Part shown: positions 10,014 through 22,123 of the stretch, piece after piece
Numbering within the stretch: the first letter of the stretch is position 1
How the letters are laid out: each line of letters starts with the position of its first letter
DNA from: Brevipalpus yothersi
Lineage: Eukaryota; Arthropoda; Arachnida; Trombidiformes; Tenuipalpidae
DNA: 64,000 bases
Reading direction: 5' to 3'
NCBI GenBank assembly: GCA_003956705.1
Contig: QZCP01000097.1
Span: forward strand, 24,398-88,397
Made by a program: the position numbers and the translations under genes
Notes under the pieces: generated by a model
Database searches by the model: none
Told to the model about the DNA's origin: nothing
Seen by the model: only the letters and a program-made list of their open reading frames with translations

Positions 10014-10910
10014 TTATGCTAATTTTTGGACAAATTTTTTAGCTTTCTCATACTCTTGATCACTCATATCCACAATACCGGCTTTCCTTAATTCTTCCAA
10101 GGTTGTACAATCTTTGGGTATTTTTTTATACTCATCAGTAGATGTTTCAGGACCACCAAGATAATCAGGTAGCTGACTTGTGGGTATATATTGTGTAATA
10201 TCTTTATCGGTACAAAATTTGATTCGACGCTTAACGGAAGCCGGAAACCAGCTAAATGCTATCGTTTTGATTGCGGTCAATAGCCAATTAAGATTCACCA
10301 CTAACACATACTTCTGACCAGCTGGAAAGTAGTTTTTAAGTGAACTATTAATGAATCCCAATAGATCAACGTCAGCATTAGCCACTCCAGCCTTAGAACA
10401 ATCGAGCACCTCAATCCAACCGTAATCACTTCCTTTAGCGGCACCCAAGCGATCGGCTTTCAACAATTGATAAGCGATAAACTTTTTCAATATGGATGAC
10501 ATTCCCGGTGAATTGAATGTATTGGCCACTCGAATGATGAGCACAGTATTGCCATCAACATCTTCACCATGAACAAATATACCGTTTGCTACATAAAATT
10601 CACGTGGAAATGATTGATCAGTGGCTTCCGTAATACCCATCTCTTTGTGCCATCGTAGTGCTGAATCCAGAAGAGATGCGGTCAACTCGACTTTACCACG
10701 ACGTCTACGTAAATATCTTCGAACCAGATTATCATCTACCATGAGATCTTCATATAGACGAGCATCCCAGACGTCTTTGTTCTTTTCCAATTGAGATGAG
10801 AGAATTTCTCGAAGTTCAGCCAATTTTTCTGCTGGATATTCATTGGAAGAAATTTTTCCATTGGAAACTTCTTCCTTTGGTTCAATATCATTTATCACTG
10901 GATCACTCAT
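10014..10910 (-). CDS. CRAL-TRIO domain protein, MOSPD2-like, lacking an MSP domain
   Basis: Predicted 298-residue lipid-binding protein of the SEC14/CRAL-TRIO fold, cytosolic or at membranes. The N-terminal helical CRAL-TRIO-N part is at about 30-92 (RLYEDLMVDDNLVRRYLRRRR, then SALRWHKEMGI). The lipid-binding lobe is at about 105-255, with IFVHGEDVDGN, the strand-rich core WIEVLDCSKAGVAN, NYFPAGQKYVLVVN, and the closing DITQYI and LPDYLGG. This pattern resembles the N-terminal half of MOSPD2. Full-length MOSPD2 continues into an MSP domain that binds FFAT motifs and a C-terminal membrane anchor, and neither is present here. The first ATG in frame is 10910; the open frame extends 25 codons further upstream without another ATG. 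The gene is intronless in its coding region and head to head with VPS13D. The exact subfamily is uncertain. Confidence 0.88.
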   Translation of the reverse strand: MSDPVINDIEPKEEVSNGKISSNEYPAEKLAELREILSSQLEKNKDVWDARLYEDLMVDDNLVRRYLRRRRGKVELTASLLDSALRWHKEMGITEATDQSFPREFYVANGIFVHGEDVDGNTVLIIRVANTFNSPGMSSILKKFIAYQLLKADRLGAAKGSDYGWIEVLDCSKAGVANADVDLLGFINSSLKNYFPAGQKYVLVVNLNWLLTAIKTIAFSWFPASVKRRIKFCTDKDITQYIPTSQLPDYLGGPETSTDEYKKIPKDCTTLEELRKAGIVDMSDQEYEKAKKFVQKLA

Positions 10911-11744
10911 TTTTGATTGACAATCGGATAGCTGGTAAGATGAGGACACAAAAATTCGAAATTTGAAATAATTATCACTCTTCAATTCAATGAGGAATAA
11001 TGAATGATAACTGGCGATAACAGCAAAATATCCAAACTTAGGTTACACTTCAATGGGATGAAGTTTCACGTTTCCACAATTACTTGATGACGACTAATAT
11101 TGAAGCGATATTTTACCAGAAAAAAAGTTTCTCCTCTTCGCACCAAAGGAAATACAACTAATCCAACTGACTAATTTCGAATTCAAGTGGAAATAAGAAA
11201 CTGATTCAAAAACTAGTGATCAAAATTTTATCCACCAATTCAACTTTCGAATGTATCTCTTTCCAAGACAAGTTGATGAATGACCACAACTATCCACATG
11301 TTCTGTTCATTTATTTTTTTCGCTCCCAACGATTAAGGGGAGACTGTGTGTGGCCAGTAACTACGAAAAAAAAAATTTTATCTCATGTTCCGCCTTCCAT
11401 GAAGAGAGAGAGTCGCCAATCATGTGAATACTTGTTTAATCATGTCTCTCTCTCTCTCTCTTTCTCTCTCTTTATCATCTTTCTCAATCAGCAGTTCAAG
11501 TTTCAAATCATCAATCGAAGAGATATTCGAAATCAAAAAAGTTCCAAATGATGAAACACGTGCGCCACTAGAGGGCCAGAATGAAAATATTTTTTTTTTG
11601 ACATGTAAACAGCTTGAAGTCAAATATAAGACTTTTTTTCTTTGATAAATCAACTTTACCTTAAAAACAATAACAATCAATTGTGATAATATTTTGGTGT
11701 ATATTGTTATATATTATGTGTGTGAATATATGTAGAAAATCAGT
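10911..11744. promoter_or_regulatory. Bidirectional promoter region of CRAL-TRIO gene and VPS13D
   Basis: About 830 bp separates the two start codons. It contains an imperfect CT tract at about 11445-11473, a CACGTG E-box at 11557-11562, and a CTCF-core-like element at 11565-11576. The frames that cross the region are CT/GA artefacts. Confidence 0.6.
11557..11576 (+). promoter_or_regulatory. E-box CACGTG adjoining a CTCF-type core motif
   Basis: CACGTG at 11557-11562 is followed after 2 nt by CCACTAGAGGGC at 11565-11576. The second is an exact match to the animal CTCF core CCASYAGRKGGC. The pair lies 169-188 bp before the VPS13D ATG, in an otherwise AT-rich spacer. The motif matches are seen; factor binding is inference. 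Confidence 0.45.
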
Positions 11745-14700
11745 ATGGTCTTTGAATCAGTTGTATCTAATCTGTTGAACACATATTTGAATGAGTTCAT
11801 CGATGACTTGTCGGCTAATCAATTGAAGATAGGAGCTTTCTCTGGTTTGTATTTCTTACGTGTGAATCTGTGTGTGTTTGAGAATCTGTTTCTAATCTCT
11901 CTTATTCTTTTGGTTATTTTTTATTGACAGGTAATGTTGAGCTAAATAATTTAGCTATCAAGGGCAATGCATTCACTTCTCTTAATCTACCTTTTCGTGT
12001 TGTAACTGGTCATATCGGTAAATTGACCGCTGTTGTGCCTTGGGTATCTCTGTATACAAGTCCAGTAGTGTTCAATATTCAGCAAGTTTTTATTCTTTGT
12101 GTACCCAATGTTGGTAAGTTGAACGGATGAATGTGTGTGATGAAAATTATCACAATATGTTACTGATCATCTTGAACGACTAGATGATAAGTGTTCTCTT
12201 GTTCCACAGATGCCAAGTATGATGAAGACTTGGAAAAAGAACAAGTTGAAGCTGACAAAAAGAAGCAGCTTCAGTTGGTTGAAGAAGCCATGAAATCAGC
12301 TTATTTAAAAGGTAAAGTTAACAATCGATCGATTGTGATGATTATTCATATGTTCTAATCAATTGATTATCCTTCTGTTATCTCGAGCAGATAGAGGAAT
12401 TGAGAGTCAAGCTAGCTATGACTTTGTTACCAAACTTGTTGCACAAATTATTAAGAATCTGGAAATTAGGATAGAAAATATTCACATCTGTTATGAAGAT
12501 AAGTTTACTAATCCTAAGAGACCTTTTTCCATAGGTAAGTAGCGCTTTTTATCTAGACCATTTTTATCCTTCTCATTTGGGTGCATTCAAATTTGACATC
12601 ATGAAATTTTCTTGTCTCGTCAGAATTAAGTCTAGAGGAGCTCAAGTTCGTCACAATTGATGATGCTAACCAAACAAATGCACAGTCTTACAAAGAGAAT
12701 TATTTTGAGAAAGATGTTAATCTACAGTCATTTTCGTTTTATTGGAATTGTTCCAAGGATCTCGAATTGATGTCTGAATTATCTGAAGATGATTTACAGG
12801 CAACATTCTTCGAACGAATCACTAGTCACATCTATGAACCTGTAATTAATTCTGTCAATGGTCGTGGTAAATTTAAACGGATCGTTCCCGATGATCCAGT
12901 CAAAAAGCAAGGTGACAGCTTTCTTCTCGACTTTGAGCTTGAAAAATTTCCTGTCAAATTGACTCAAACTCAATATAAGCTCATGTTAGAGTGGTCCCAT
13001 TTTGTTGATCGAACACGAAAAATGTGGCGTAATCGAAAGTGGAGACCAACTGACAGTATTAAAGAGAATCCACGCAGTTGGTGGCATTATGCAATCAATG
13101 CTAACCTGGAAAGATTCAGAAAAGCATGCAAAGCTCGCACAAAAGAGTTTCAAGTTGAGCGAGTTAAAGATATCGTCGATTATTATAGAGCTTATTATGT
13201 CTACTTGACTGAACCCGAATCGATGACTGAAGAAATGGATGAGATCAAGGCCCGTATTGAAGAGAAAATGACTTTCGATGAACTATATTGTCTTCGTGAA
13301 GCTGTGTACGACAACATTAAAAAGAACAGAGAAGATGTGTCTATGACTAATGAAACCAATGGCTCGTGGGGCAACTGGCTCACCAGCTGGTACTTTCAGT
13401 CACCTGAAACTGAGAAAGATATTGAAGGAATAGTTTCACCTGAGCCTGGACAAGAGACTGAAATGGAAAATATTGCATTTAATTTCCATGTACCTGAATT
13501 GACACTGGAATTGGTCACTGACTTTGAGAATCATGCTCAACAAAGTTTAGCAAGGATCCTTATGGAAGATTTTCTACTTTTCTACAAAAAAGATAGAGAT
13601 GAAGAGAAAGAATCAGAGGCTCAGATAACTCTTGCAAGTCTTGTTGTTGAGGACCTTTTAGTGCCACTTTCCTCCAATCATCGTTACCTCATGTCATCCA
13701 AAATCTGTGATCTTAAGAGTAGAACTCGTGCAAAATCTTCACCTCGAAAATGTGATTTTCTCTCATCATCATGTCCATCCAGTCCCCGTGAATACAAACT
13801 TCCAACACTTTCATCTTGTGTTTCCCTTCCTTCCAAACTTCAAAGTGCAAATATTTATCATCTCATTCCATATTCAACACAGCGTCGCTCAAAAATTCAT
13901 TCACATTCTTCTCTCACCAGGCGAGTTGGCTGTTTTCACGATGAGGAACACAACCTTCCCGGCACACCTCCTCCATCTCCATCAAATGAGTCTGCAAATC
14001 ATAATGTGCATCCTAATGTAATCAGCCCAGATCTGGGAATTAATGAAGATCAAACATTGGTCAAGATATCGATTATATTTGTTGACGAAAATTCACCTCT
14101 GTTTGAAACCAAGTATAATCGTAATCATCGCTTGACAACAGTAAGATTCAATAGTCTTGAAACCACAATCAATCCAGAAACATGGGCCAAGTTTCTCAAT
14201 TTCTTTGATCATCAACCTGAAAAAAGGTCAAAATATGAAGACTTGTCATATCTTAATTCTCTTTCCGAAGCTAAAAAGGAAGAGCAAGCATCAAGTCTGA
14301 ACATGTCACTCTCTAAACCACCGTCCCAAATCAATATCGATAGTAAAGTTGATTTAACTGTTCGAAGACTGTCAATAATTCTCAATAAGCCGGAAGACAA
14401 GCCTTTAGCCAAAGCGAACATCCTAGGATTCTCTTGTTTATACTCTAAAAGCAATAATGATATCTCGATGGAAGGAAAGCTCAAGAAATTATCCATCACA
14501 GATCTTACCATGTATAACAAGATATACAAGGAACGCTTTGTGACTGCTGGTGATGAAGCTTTGCATTTCCATTATTTCCGATATGGACATGAGGATGAAA
14601 ATTTACGACGTGAATATGACATGAAACTTGAACTCCAAATGACTTCCGTCCAATATGTTCACACTCATAGATTTTACTCCGAAATCATGGAATTTCATAA

Positions 14701-17700
14701 ACAATTCACAGCTCTGCAAGCGAGAATAAAAGCCCTATCATCACCTGAATCTCTAATTCAAAGAGCAAGCCGCATCAAGGTTCAAATCAAAGCTGCTGCT
14801 CCAGTAATTGTAATCCCAGTTCACTATTTGTGTGAAAAAGTTTTAGTAGCTGACTTTGGACAACTGAATGCAACAAACAAATTTCTGTTCGCTGGCTCAC
14901 CTGGGACAATCGGCTCTGTATGCAAGAGATCTGGCCTCTCACAATCTGACTTGATTGCTGCCTCTGTACGAGCTACATATGGTGTTGTGACTCGTGTTTC
15001 CTCACAATCTCTTGTGTCTAGGTATGTGCGTCTTTTAGAACCCAAACCATGTCTACTAGATGTGATTAATGTTCAGTTGACTGAAATGGATCTGTATGCT
15101 GGAGTAGTCACTATCAAAGACTCAACTCCCAACGGAGTTCTTCAGTGTCCAACGACGATGTTAGATTTTCCATCTTTCTGTGTAAAAAGACTGCCAGGAC
15201 AGATCCTGAAAGAAAAGTTTATCTTCCATCTTCAGATTGAGCGAAATTTAGAAGCAGAATTCAATCATTCTCTTCCTGATGTATCCATGCTGGGAAAAGT
15301 GTCAGCAGTTCATTGTACACTGGATAGTCCTCTATTCCAGCTTGTTCGGGGAATTTTGGACAATAATCTGAGTGAACAACTAGATATCGTTCCCACAGCC
15401 TCACAGCCTTCGGAAGCAGAAGGTGAAGGATTGAATGTTCTTCTTCCGAATAGAATATGGACATCAATGGCCCTTCACTTAGATCTCAAGGATGTCTCAC
15501 TCGAAGTGATTGATATCTCATCGAACAATATGCTCCGTGATAAGGTGCTAGCGAGAATAGATTTTCTCTCATCTCGTCTGTCTATCGAAAGCTACACCGA
15601 TTCCAGCAAAGACGTGGACCTAGTTTCCCAAGAAATACGTATAACTGATGCAAGATTTCAGAATCACCCCACCAATAATAGACCCAACGTTTTCCCTGAT
15701 ATTTTGAAGCCAGCTAAAAAAGTCGTCTCATCCTCTCCTTTACAATTAGAAATTCATTATAGAAGCAAAAGAGATCAAGTTTGTCTCACCATACTGCTCA
15801 ATAATATGAGAGTCATGGCCATCTTCGACTGGTTCAGAGAACTATCTGATTTCTTGAGTCAACCTATATCATTCAACAAGAATCAAACAGAATCACCCGA
15901 AAATGAGAGACAATCCACTCATGATGTCCCTTTTATCAGTGAAACTCAACCAGATTTTGAACTAAAGTTCAATATAACCGATAGTGAGCTGGTTGTAGTG
16001 GAAAACTCAGCTGTAGCAGATTCAAATGCTGTGATACTCAAAGGAACTGCAATTCTAAACTTAGCAACCGATATTACACATCCAGAGCCGTTTAACTGTA
16101 CTCTTCAAGGTATGGAAGTATTTTCTTGTATTCTTGGAGTCGAAGATCAGACAGCATTGTCCATCGTGGATCCGCTCAACATCACAATTGATCTTGCTCC
16201 AAAGAAAATTACCCATCCAGCACTCCAGGAGGCTAGTCAAGAAGAAGTCATATTGGTCTTCGATATATCAGAAATCAGTCTACACTTATCATTTCAAGAT
16301 ATTTTTCTTTTCCTCAAAATCTTGAATTCTCTTCCCACCCAAACACGAATGCTTTCAAAGTCACCTGATTCCCCACGTACCAGTATAGACTCTATGGATA
16401 GTCTAGGAGGTAGTGTATTCGCTTTACCTCAACACATCAATCAACTGCACCTCCTTGGCTTCCACAGATCTGATTGTGTTCAAGCTCTGGAAGCTTGTAA
16501 AGGCAACATTAATGAAGCCACTGTGTGGTTATCTCGTAATGCTTCCCAGCTTGCCTCTAGGCCTGAGTTGAACAAGCAAGTCAATCGCTTCAGCAAATTT
16601 AGTTTCCAAATGATTTGTCTACAAATACACTCATGTGTATTTTGTCTCATTGACGATTGTAAAGATACTGATGTCCCTCTCTTTGAAGTCCGATTCAAAG
16701 ATATTGATCTGTGGCAACGCTTTGCCCCCAGAATTGCTGGTGCAGCAAAGTTTGAGATTGCCGCAGATCACTACAATCGAAGCCTTTCCGGTTGGCAACC
16801 AGTTTTGGAAAGATGGCCATGTGAATCTGATTGGCAAATGGAAGCTGAACAAGATAAAAAATCGAAAATATCATTCTCGATTGCATCATCAGACCGTCTT
16901 AGCCTGGTGATTACTAACTCTTATCTTCAACAGTATCGAGCTGTCATACAGTCATGGGTTGATGAGTATGAACGATTGACGAAGCAAGCTGAAAAACAAG
17001 TGGTTCGAAGGCGATCACCATTCATTCCATTCGCTATCAAGAATGAAACTGGCTGTGATATCAGATTTTACAAAGTCATGCCTCATCTTGGAAGTCAGTA
17101 TGGTGGACTGGGTCTCAACTCTTCTCTCCAAGCAAACTTCTCCACTTTGACCCATTCTAATATCGAATGGATACATGCTCGTCCGAATGAAATAATTCCG
17201 TTATCATTCGAAGAACGTGGCAAGAGTCGAGCACAAGATTCCCATCGTCTTCAGTCCCATGAGATTGTTGTCCAAGTTGAAGGCTGGCAGCCTGTTTGTC
17301 CAGTGTCTATCGATAAGGTCGGAAAGTATTTCCGTGAGGCTAGTCCTGATGATAGCAAACTTGAGACAGCACGAATTGTGTTCGATATTGTACTAGAGAG
17401 CAATGCAAGGAAGTTGATAACACTTCGATCAGCTCTCTCATTGTCCAACGCAACAAACACTCCGATGGAAGTTAAATTCGGATCGACTGGCAATGATTAT
17501 CTGTATATACTGCCTGGAATGCTTCTACCTGTTCCTCTCAATCTTGTACGATCCAAGATCTATGCTCGACCATGCGATATTGGGGTGAACATGTGTGAGA
17601 CGCCTATCATATGGGAACATGTTCGACGTTCAAGTGATTCCACATCTGAGCTTCTATCGTGCAATCCATCCACAATCACAGGCAATCAGCACAGTTCTTA

Positions 17701-20700
17701 TACCGATTCTTCGCGTTATTACTTCGTTTCTGTTGTTTTGAGAGAAAATTTTCCCAATGAAAACAAACACAGATCTGCTATGCGATCCATGCGTGCTCTA
17801 CCAGCTCATCAGATAATCTTTTTACCCACTGTCCAAGTTATCAATCTACTTCCATTCGAAATGAAATTTCATCTGAAAAATGGGTCAGAAAACACGATCA
17901 AGCCAGGTGAGACAAGCTTCCTCAAATATGTTGACACAAGCAAAGAGTGCTCCATATACTTCAGTATGGACAATTATCCTCGCTCAAATCCATTGACACT
18001 CACTCCCGGATCGACCACCGATTTTAACCTTCGATTGGAGTTGTTCGATAAAAAAGATCGACCCCTCTATCTTCTCGCTCTAGTCAGTTTAAGTCAAAAT
18101 AGTACTTTTGCCCTCTCCATCACCATTGTGGCTCCATATTGGTTTGTCAATCGAACAGGTCTACCGATAATAGTTAAGCAAGAATCAGCTGAAAAAGAAG
18201 CTAGTGGTCAGTTTGAGGAGCATGAAATCGCAAGAAGTATCTCTCCTCTTCTTTTTTCGTTTTATGAGAACGAATTTCCACTCACCTGTGTCATGAGACT
18301 AGGTAAAACATATGGACGAGCTAGATATTGTAATAGCTTCTACCTACACAAAGGGACTATCGTTAGGAAACTACGTATTTCTTCTAACGACACTAGGAGA
18401 CCAGATAAAGTTTATGAGGTTGGCATTGAGATAAGAAATGGAAAGGGACGTTATCGAGACTCAACCATCATCACACTCTCACCACGATATCAGATTGAAA
18501 ATTCAAGCTCACACAATTTAGAAATAAGTCAGAAGTTTGCCATCCACTCTCGGGAAAATTCGAAAGAAAGTTTGGTATCAGTTCCTTCAAAATCTAATGT
18601 TGCATTCCATTGGCCTAGAAGTGATCAGGATCGCTTACTCTGCATTCGATCAATGTCCATAAAAGATTGCAATTGGTCTGGTGGTTTTGCTGTTCACATC
18701 AATTCTTCTTTCCACATCAATCTACGTGATTCTCAAGGGAGATCTCATTTCTTGCGGTTGGAAATATTGGCTCAAGGTGCTACAACATTCATTATCTTCA
18801 GTGATCCAGGAAATTTACCTCCTCCTATTAGGGTCGACAATTTCTCAGAAGTTCCAATTGAATTCTATCAAACAAACAGTATGCACACTTGGATGAAAAC
18901 TACACTCAAACCTAAATCATCTATACCTTACTCATGGGATGAGCCAACATTTAAGCCTCATCTTACAGTCTCTGCTCCAGGAGGTTGTAGTGCTACGTAT
19001 GATTTGAATCAGCTCCGATCTGGTGAAAATCTTTCGTATGAGAACTTTTTCTATATTGCATTCTCTGGTACTTTTCTTGGAGATCAGAATAGTTCGAAAA
19101 ACTTGTCTATCGATAAAGTGTTGGATCGAAACCTCATGCAAATGGAACTCGTACTTGATGTTCCTGAAGGAACTCGAAAAGTCATCATAAATCGGAAGGA
19201 GCCTGGACGTAGATCTCAACTTTGGCGAATGGATCGATACAGAAGACTGTTACATGAGGGCTCTTCTCCTCCACGAGATCCTCGAAAAAATTCTATTGTC
19301 AAGGGAAACTCTATCGAATTTGCTCTCGATATTGAGTCTCAATTCCCATTGCCCAATGAATACTCCAATCTATGCATTAGACCAGCAGACAATAAACGTG
19401 GATTGACTCAATACTGGAATTTCACAAAAGACGGAAGATTGTGCTGTGAACATCCGAACTTATTCGTACAGCCCAAAGATGGTTACATTGGACTCAAAAT
19501 AGGTAACGGACTTGTTCTGGGACCTTCTCATCCAGCTTCTAGAGGTAAAATGACAAATTCTATTCCTCTGGAGCAAGCTCTGAGTACACATAAGATGAGA
19601 AAAGGATCTGGAATACTCTCAGTTCGTGTTTGCTCTGATGGCCCAACAAGAGTTCTACAGATAATGGACATCCGAAATATACCTCCTGTTGGAGATAGAA
19701 GTCCACCCCCTGAAATGAGAAGTAAAACTATCGCAAGCAATCAACAAGTCCAAATGATAGAGAGTGGTAAAGTTGAATTCAATTTACTCTTCAAGCCTTC
19801 TAACGTCGAATTCTCGTTAGTAAATGAATTCAACGAGGAAATCATTACCATACACCTCTTCGAAGTTGTTCTCGAGTATCTTTATAAAATATCAGAGCAT
19901 CGACTCAACTGCTCCGTTCGATATATTCAGGTAATGTTCATTCACTAATGTTCAGGTCTGACCAAATTAGGTAACAATCTGTTCTACTCGACATCTTTAG
20001 GGGGATAATCAATTGATGGATGCCGAAAAGCCTGTTATTTTTCATACAATGGAACTCGACGAAAGTAATCCAAATGCTGGACTTCCTGCCTTGAATATTT
20101 TTGTCCATAAGCTAGTCCTACCACAAGTTGAAGCACACTTTTTCGAGGTGAGTTATTATCATCCTCTAATGCTCATAAGAACTCAAATTAATACACACAC
20201 TTACACGCTCTTTTCCTCTTTTCATCACTACAGGATGTTCAGATAACTTTCAAGGATATTCTCTTGAATTTAGAAGAATATCTGGTCCTCAAAGTTTACG
20301 AATTTCTCGGATATCCCGAATCTGATTCTGATCTAGAACCGATCGATGAAGACGGAAGCAGTGCTCATCGAGCTATAACATCAGCTCTCGCAAAATCACC
20401 CAGACTATACTTTTCGAACTTACAACTTAAACTAGACAATGTGAGACTGAGTGTTTTCACTTCGCCTCATCTGCCAACAAAATTGAGTCAAATTAAGAAG
20501 AAGATTCGCTTAAGGTTGGTTCGTTTTGAGGACGCAAAGATAGATTTATCACCATTCAAGAGAAATTATTCTCTAGAGACGTTCGCCTTCCTGGTGGAAG
20601 CGGTTGTGAATCACTATCGACAACTTCTCAAGAGTCAAGCTGCCAAAATATTAGGATCTGTCGATTTTCTCGGCAATCCTCTAGGATTTATGAACGACGT

Positions 20701-21661
20701 CACTGATGGATTGTCTGAATTGATAAACGAAGGAAGCGTAGGTGGACTGATACTGAATCTAGCTCATGGAATTTCAGACTCGACAGCTAAACTCACTTCT
20801 GCTCTATCTGATGGATTGGGAGTGGTTGCTATGGATGATCGTCATCAAGAGATTCGTAAGAGAATAAAAACTGAATCAGGTGATCACCTTAAAGCTGGAA
20901 TCAAAGGACTCGGCGTTGGTATTCTCGGAGGCTTCACTAGTATAATAACTCAGACATACGAAGGAGCTGTTAATGAGGGAGGTGTTCAAGGGTTTTTCAG
21001 TGGTTTTGGTAAAGGTCTTCTCGGCACAATAACAAAGCCAGCTGTTGGTATGTTGGACTTTGCATCGAGTGCAGCGATTGCCGTCAGAGATACTAGTCGA
21101 AAGATGGTGAAAGATTCATGGTCTCAAGTTAACAGGATTCGACCTCCTAGGCCAAGGTTTTCGGACTATGGACCGGGCTCATTATTGCCACACTATTCTC
21201 AGGAACAAGCTATTGCTCAAGAATTTTTCTACAAATCACCAATAATTAATGATCGTGATGATGAAGAGATTTTCATTAGTTTCCAATTGATGAGACCGGA
21301 TGCAGCTGTTTTTACCACAAGTCATAAAGTTCATTTCCTAACTTGGTCAGTCAATAATCCTAATGATCGAGGCAAAGGACAAATTTCGATCAATTTACAG
21401 CATCTCATTAGATGTGATATGCATTCACAGTCAGCCAATGATAATGATCAGTCTTCCTCCCAATTAATGTATCATATTATCCCCTTTGTAAGTGATGAAA
21501 GTTATCTGCAAAGTTATGGCGCATACCAAAGGATTGCGGATCTTGGTGGCAAAAAGCCCAAGATTCGCTGTCAATCAGAAAATGCAGCTAAAGAAACAAT
21601 GCGGTATATTAATTTAGCTAAAGCATCTTTTCAACAGAAAAATTACACGATCACCCAGTGA
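11745..21661 (+). CDS. VPS13D: VPS13D, bridge-type lipid transfer protein (7 coding exons)
   Basis: Transfers bulk lipid between organelles at contact sites; VPS13D acts in mitochondrial and peroxisomal dynamics. Exons are 11745-11844, 11931-12113, 12210-12311, 12391-12534, 12624-19930, 20001-20147 and 20234-21661. All junctions are GT-AG and keep frame, giving 3,136 residues. ATG 11745 follows an in-frame TAG. Visible in order: Chorein_N (MVFESVVSNLLN at 1-12, then HIGKL and VPWVSLYTSP); the SWGNWLTSWYF motif near 420; a Ser/Pro/Arg-rich low-complexity insert (about 535-645); a UBA domain (about 1447-1484, LLGF and GNINEA); the VAB/SHR-BD region (about 1640-2360, PYWFVNRTGLP); ATG2_C-like helices (about 2800-2960, DFLGNPLGF and GFGKGLLGTITKP); and a PH-like C-terminus (about 3005-3136). 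The UBA marks the D paralogue. It is shorter than vertebrate VPS13D (about 4,390). Most coding sits in one 7.3 kb exon. Confidence 0.95.
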
Positions 21662-22123
21662 TTGTAATTAATAGTGTAAAAAGAAAGATATATATATATT
21701 TTTTTTAATTGTTCTAGAAAATATCAATCTCAGACCAAGTCTCTGAATTACTGTCCAAATCTCATATAAAAAGTAATTTTCATCCTAGAAATTTTTACTC
21801 TCATTCTGAGCGAATAATGAATACTCTTTCCATAGACAAAATTAGAGCAATTCAGGTATCACCAAGATATGGAAAATAGAATTTTAGAAATTGAATTCCC
21901 TACACACGACCAAAGTCAGAATGTTCAATCATAATCCAACAATGATCACTCAATCCTTGACAAGAAGATTGGATGTGTTATTGTCAACAATGTGATGAAT
22001 CTCATTCAATAATCATTTCTAATGGTATCCTTTTGGTACCCTCCATAAAAATCCCTCACCGATCAGTTTGTGAACCTATGTTTATGTGATTTACTTGTGA
22101 TTTCGTTGTTCTTGATAAACATC
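21662..22123. other. Intergenic interval between VPS13D and the membrane-protein gene
   Basis: 460 bp with the VPS13D 3' UTR and the next promoter. A short TA-rich run lies at 21691-21701. I see no canonical AATAAA; an AATAAT lies near 21812. Nothing else is recognised. Confidence 0.45.

Noticed and set aside
14212..14529. Minus-strand frames inside VPS13D
   Set aside because: Shadows of the long coding exon; no independent evidence.
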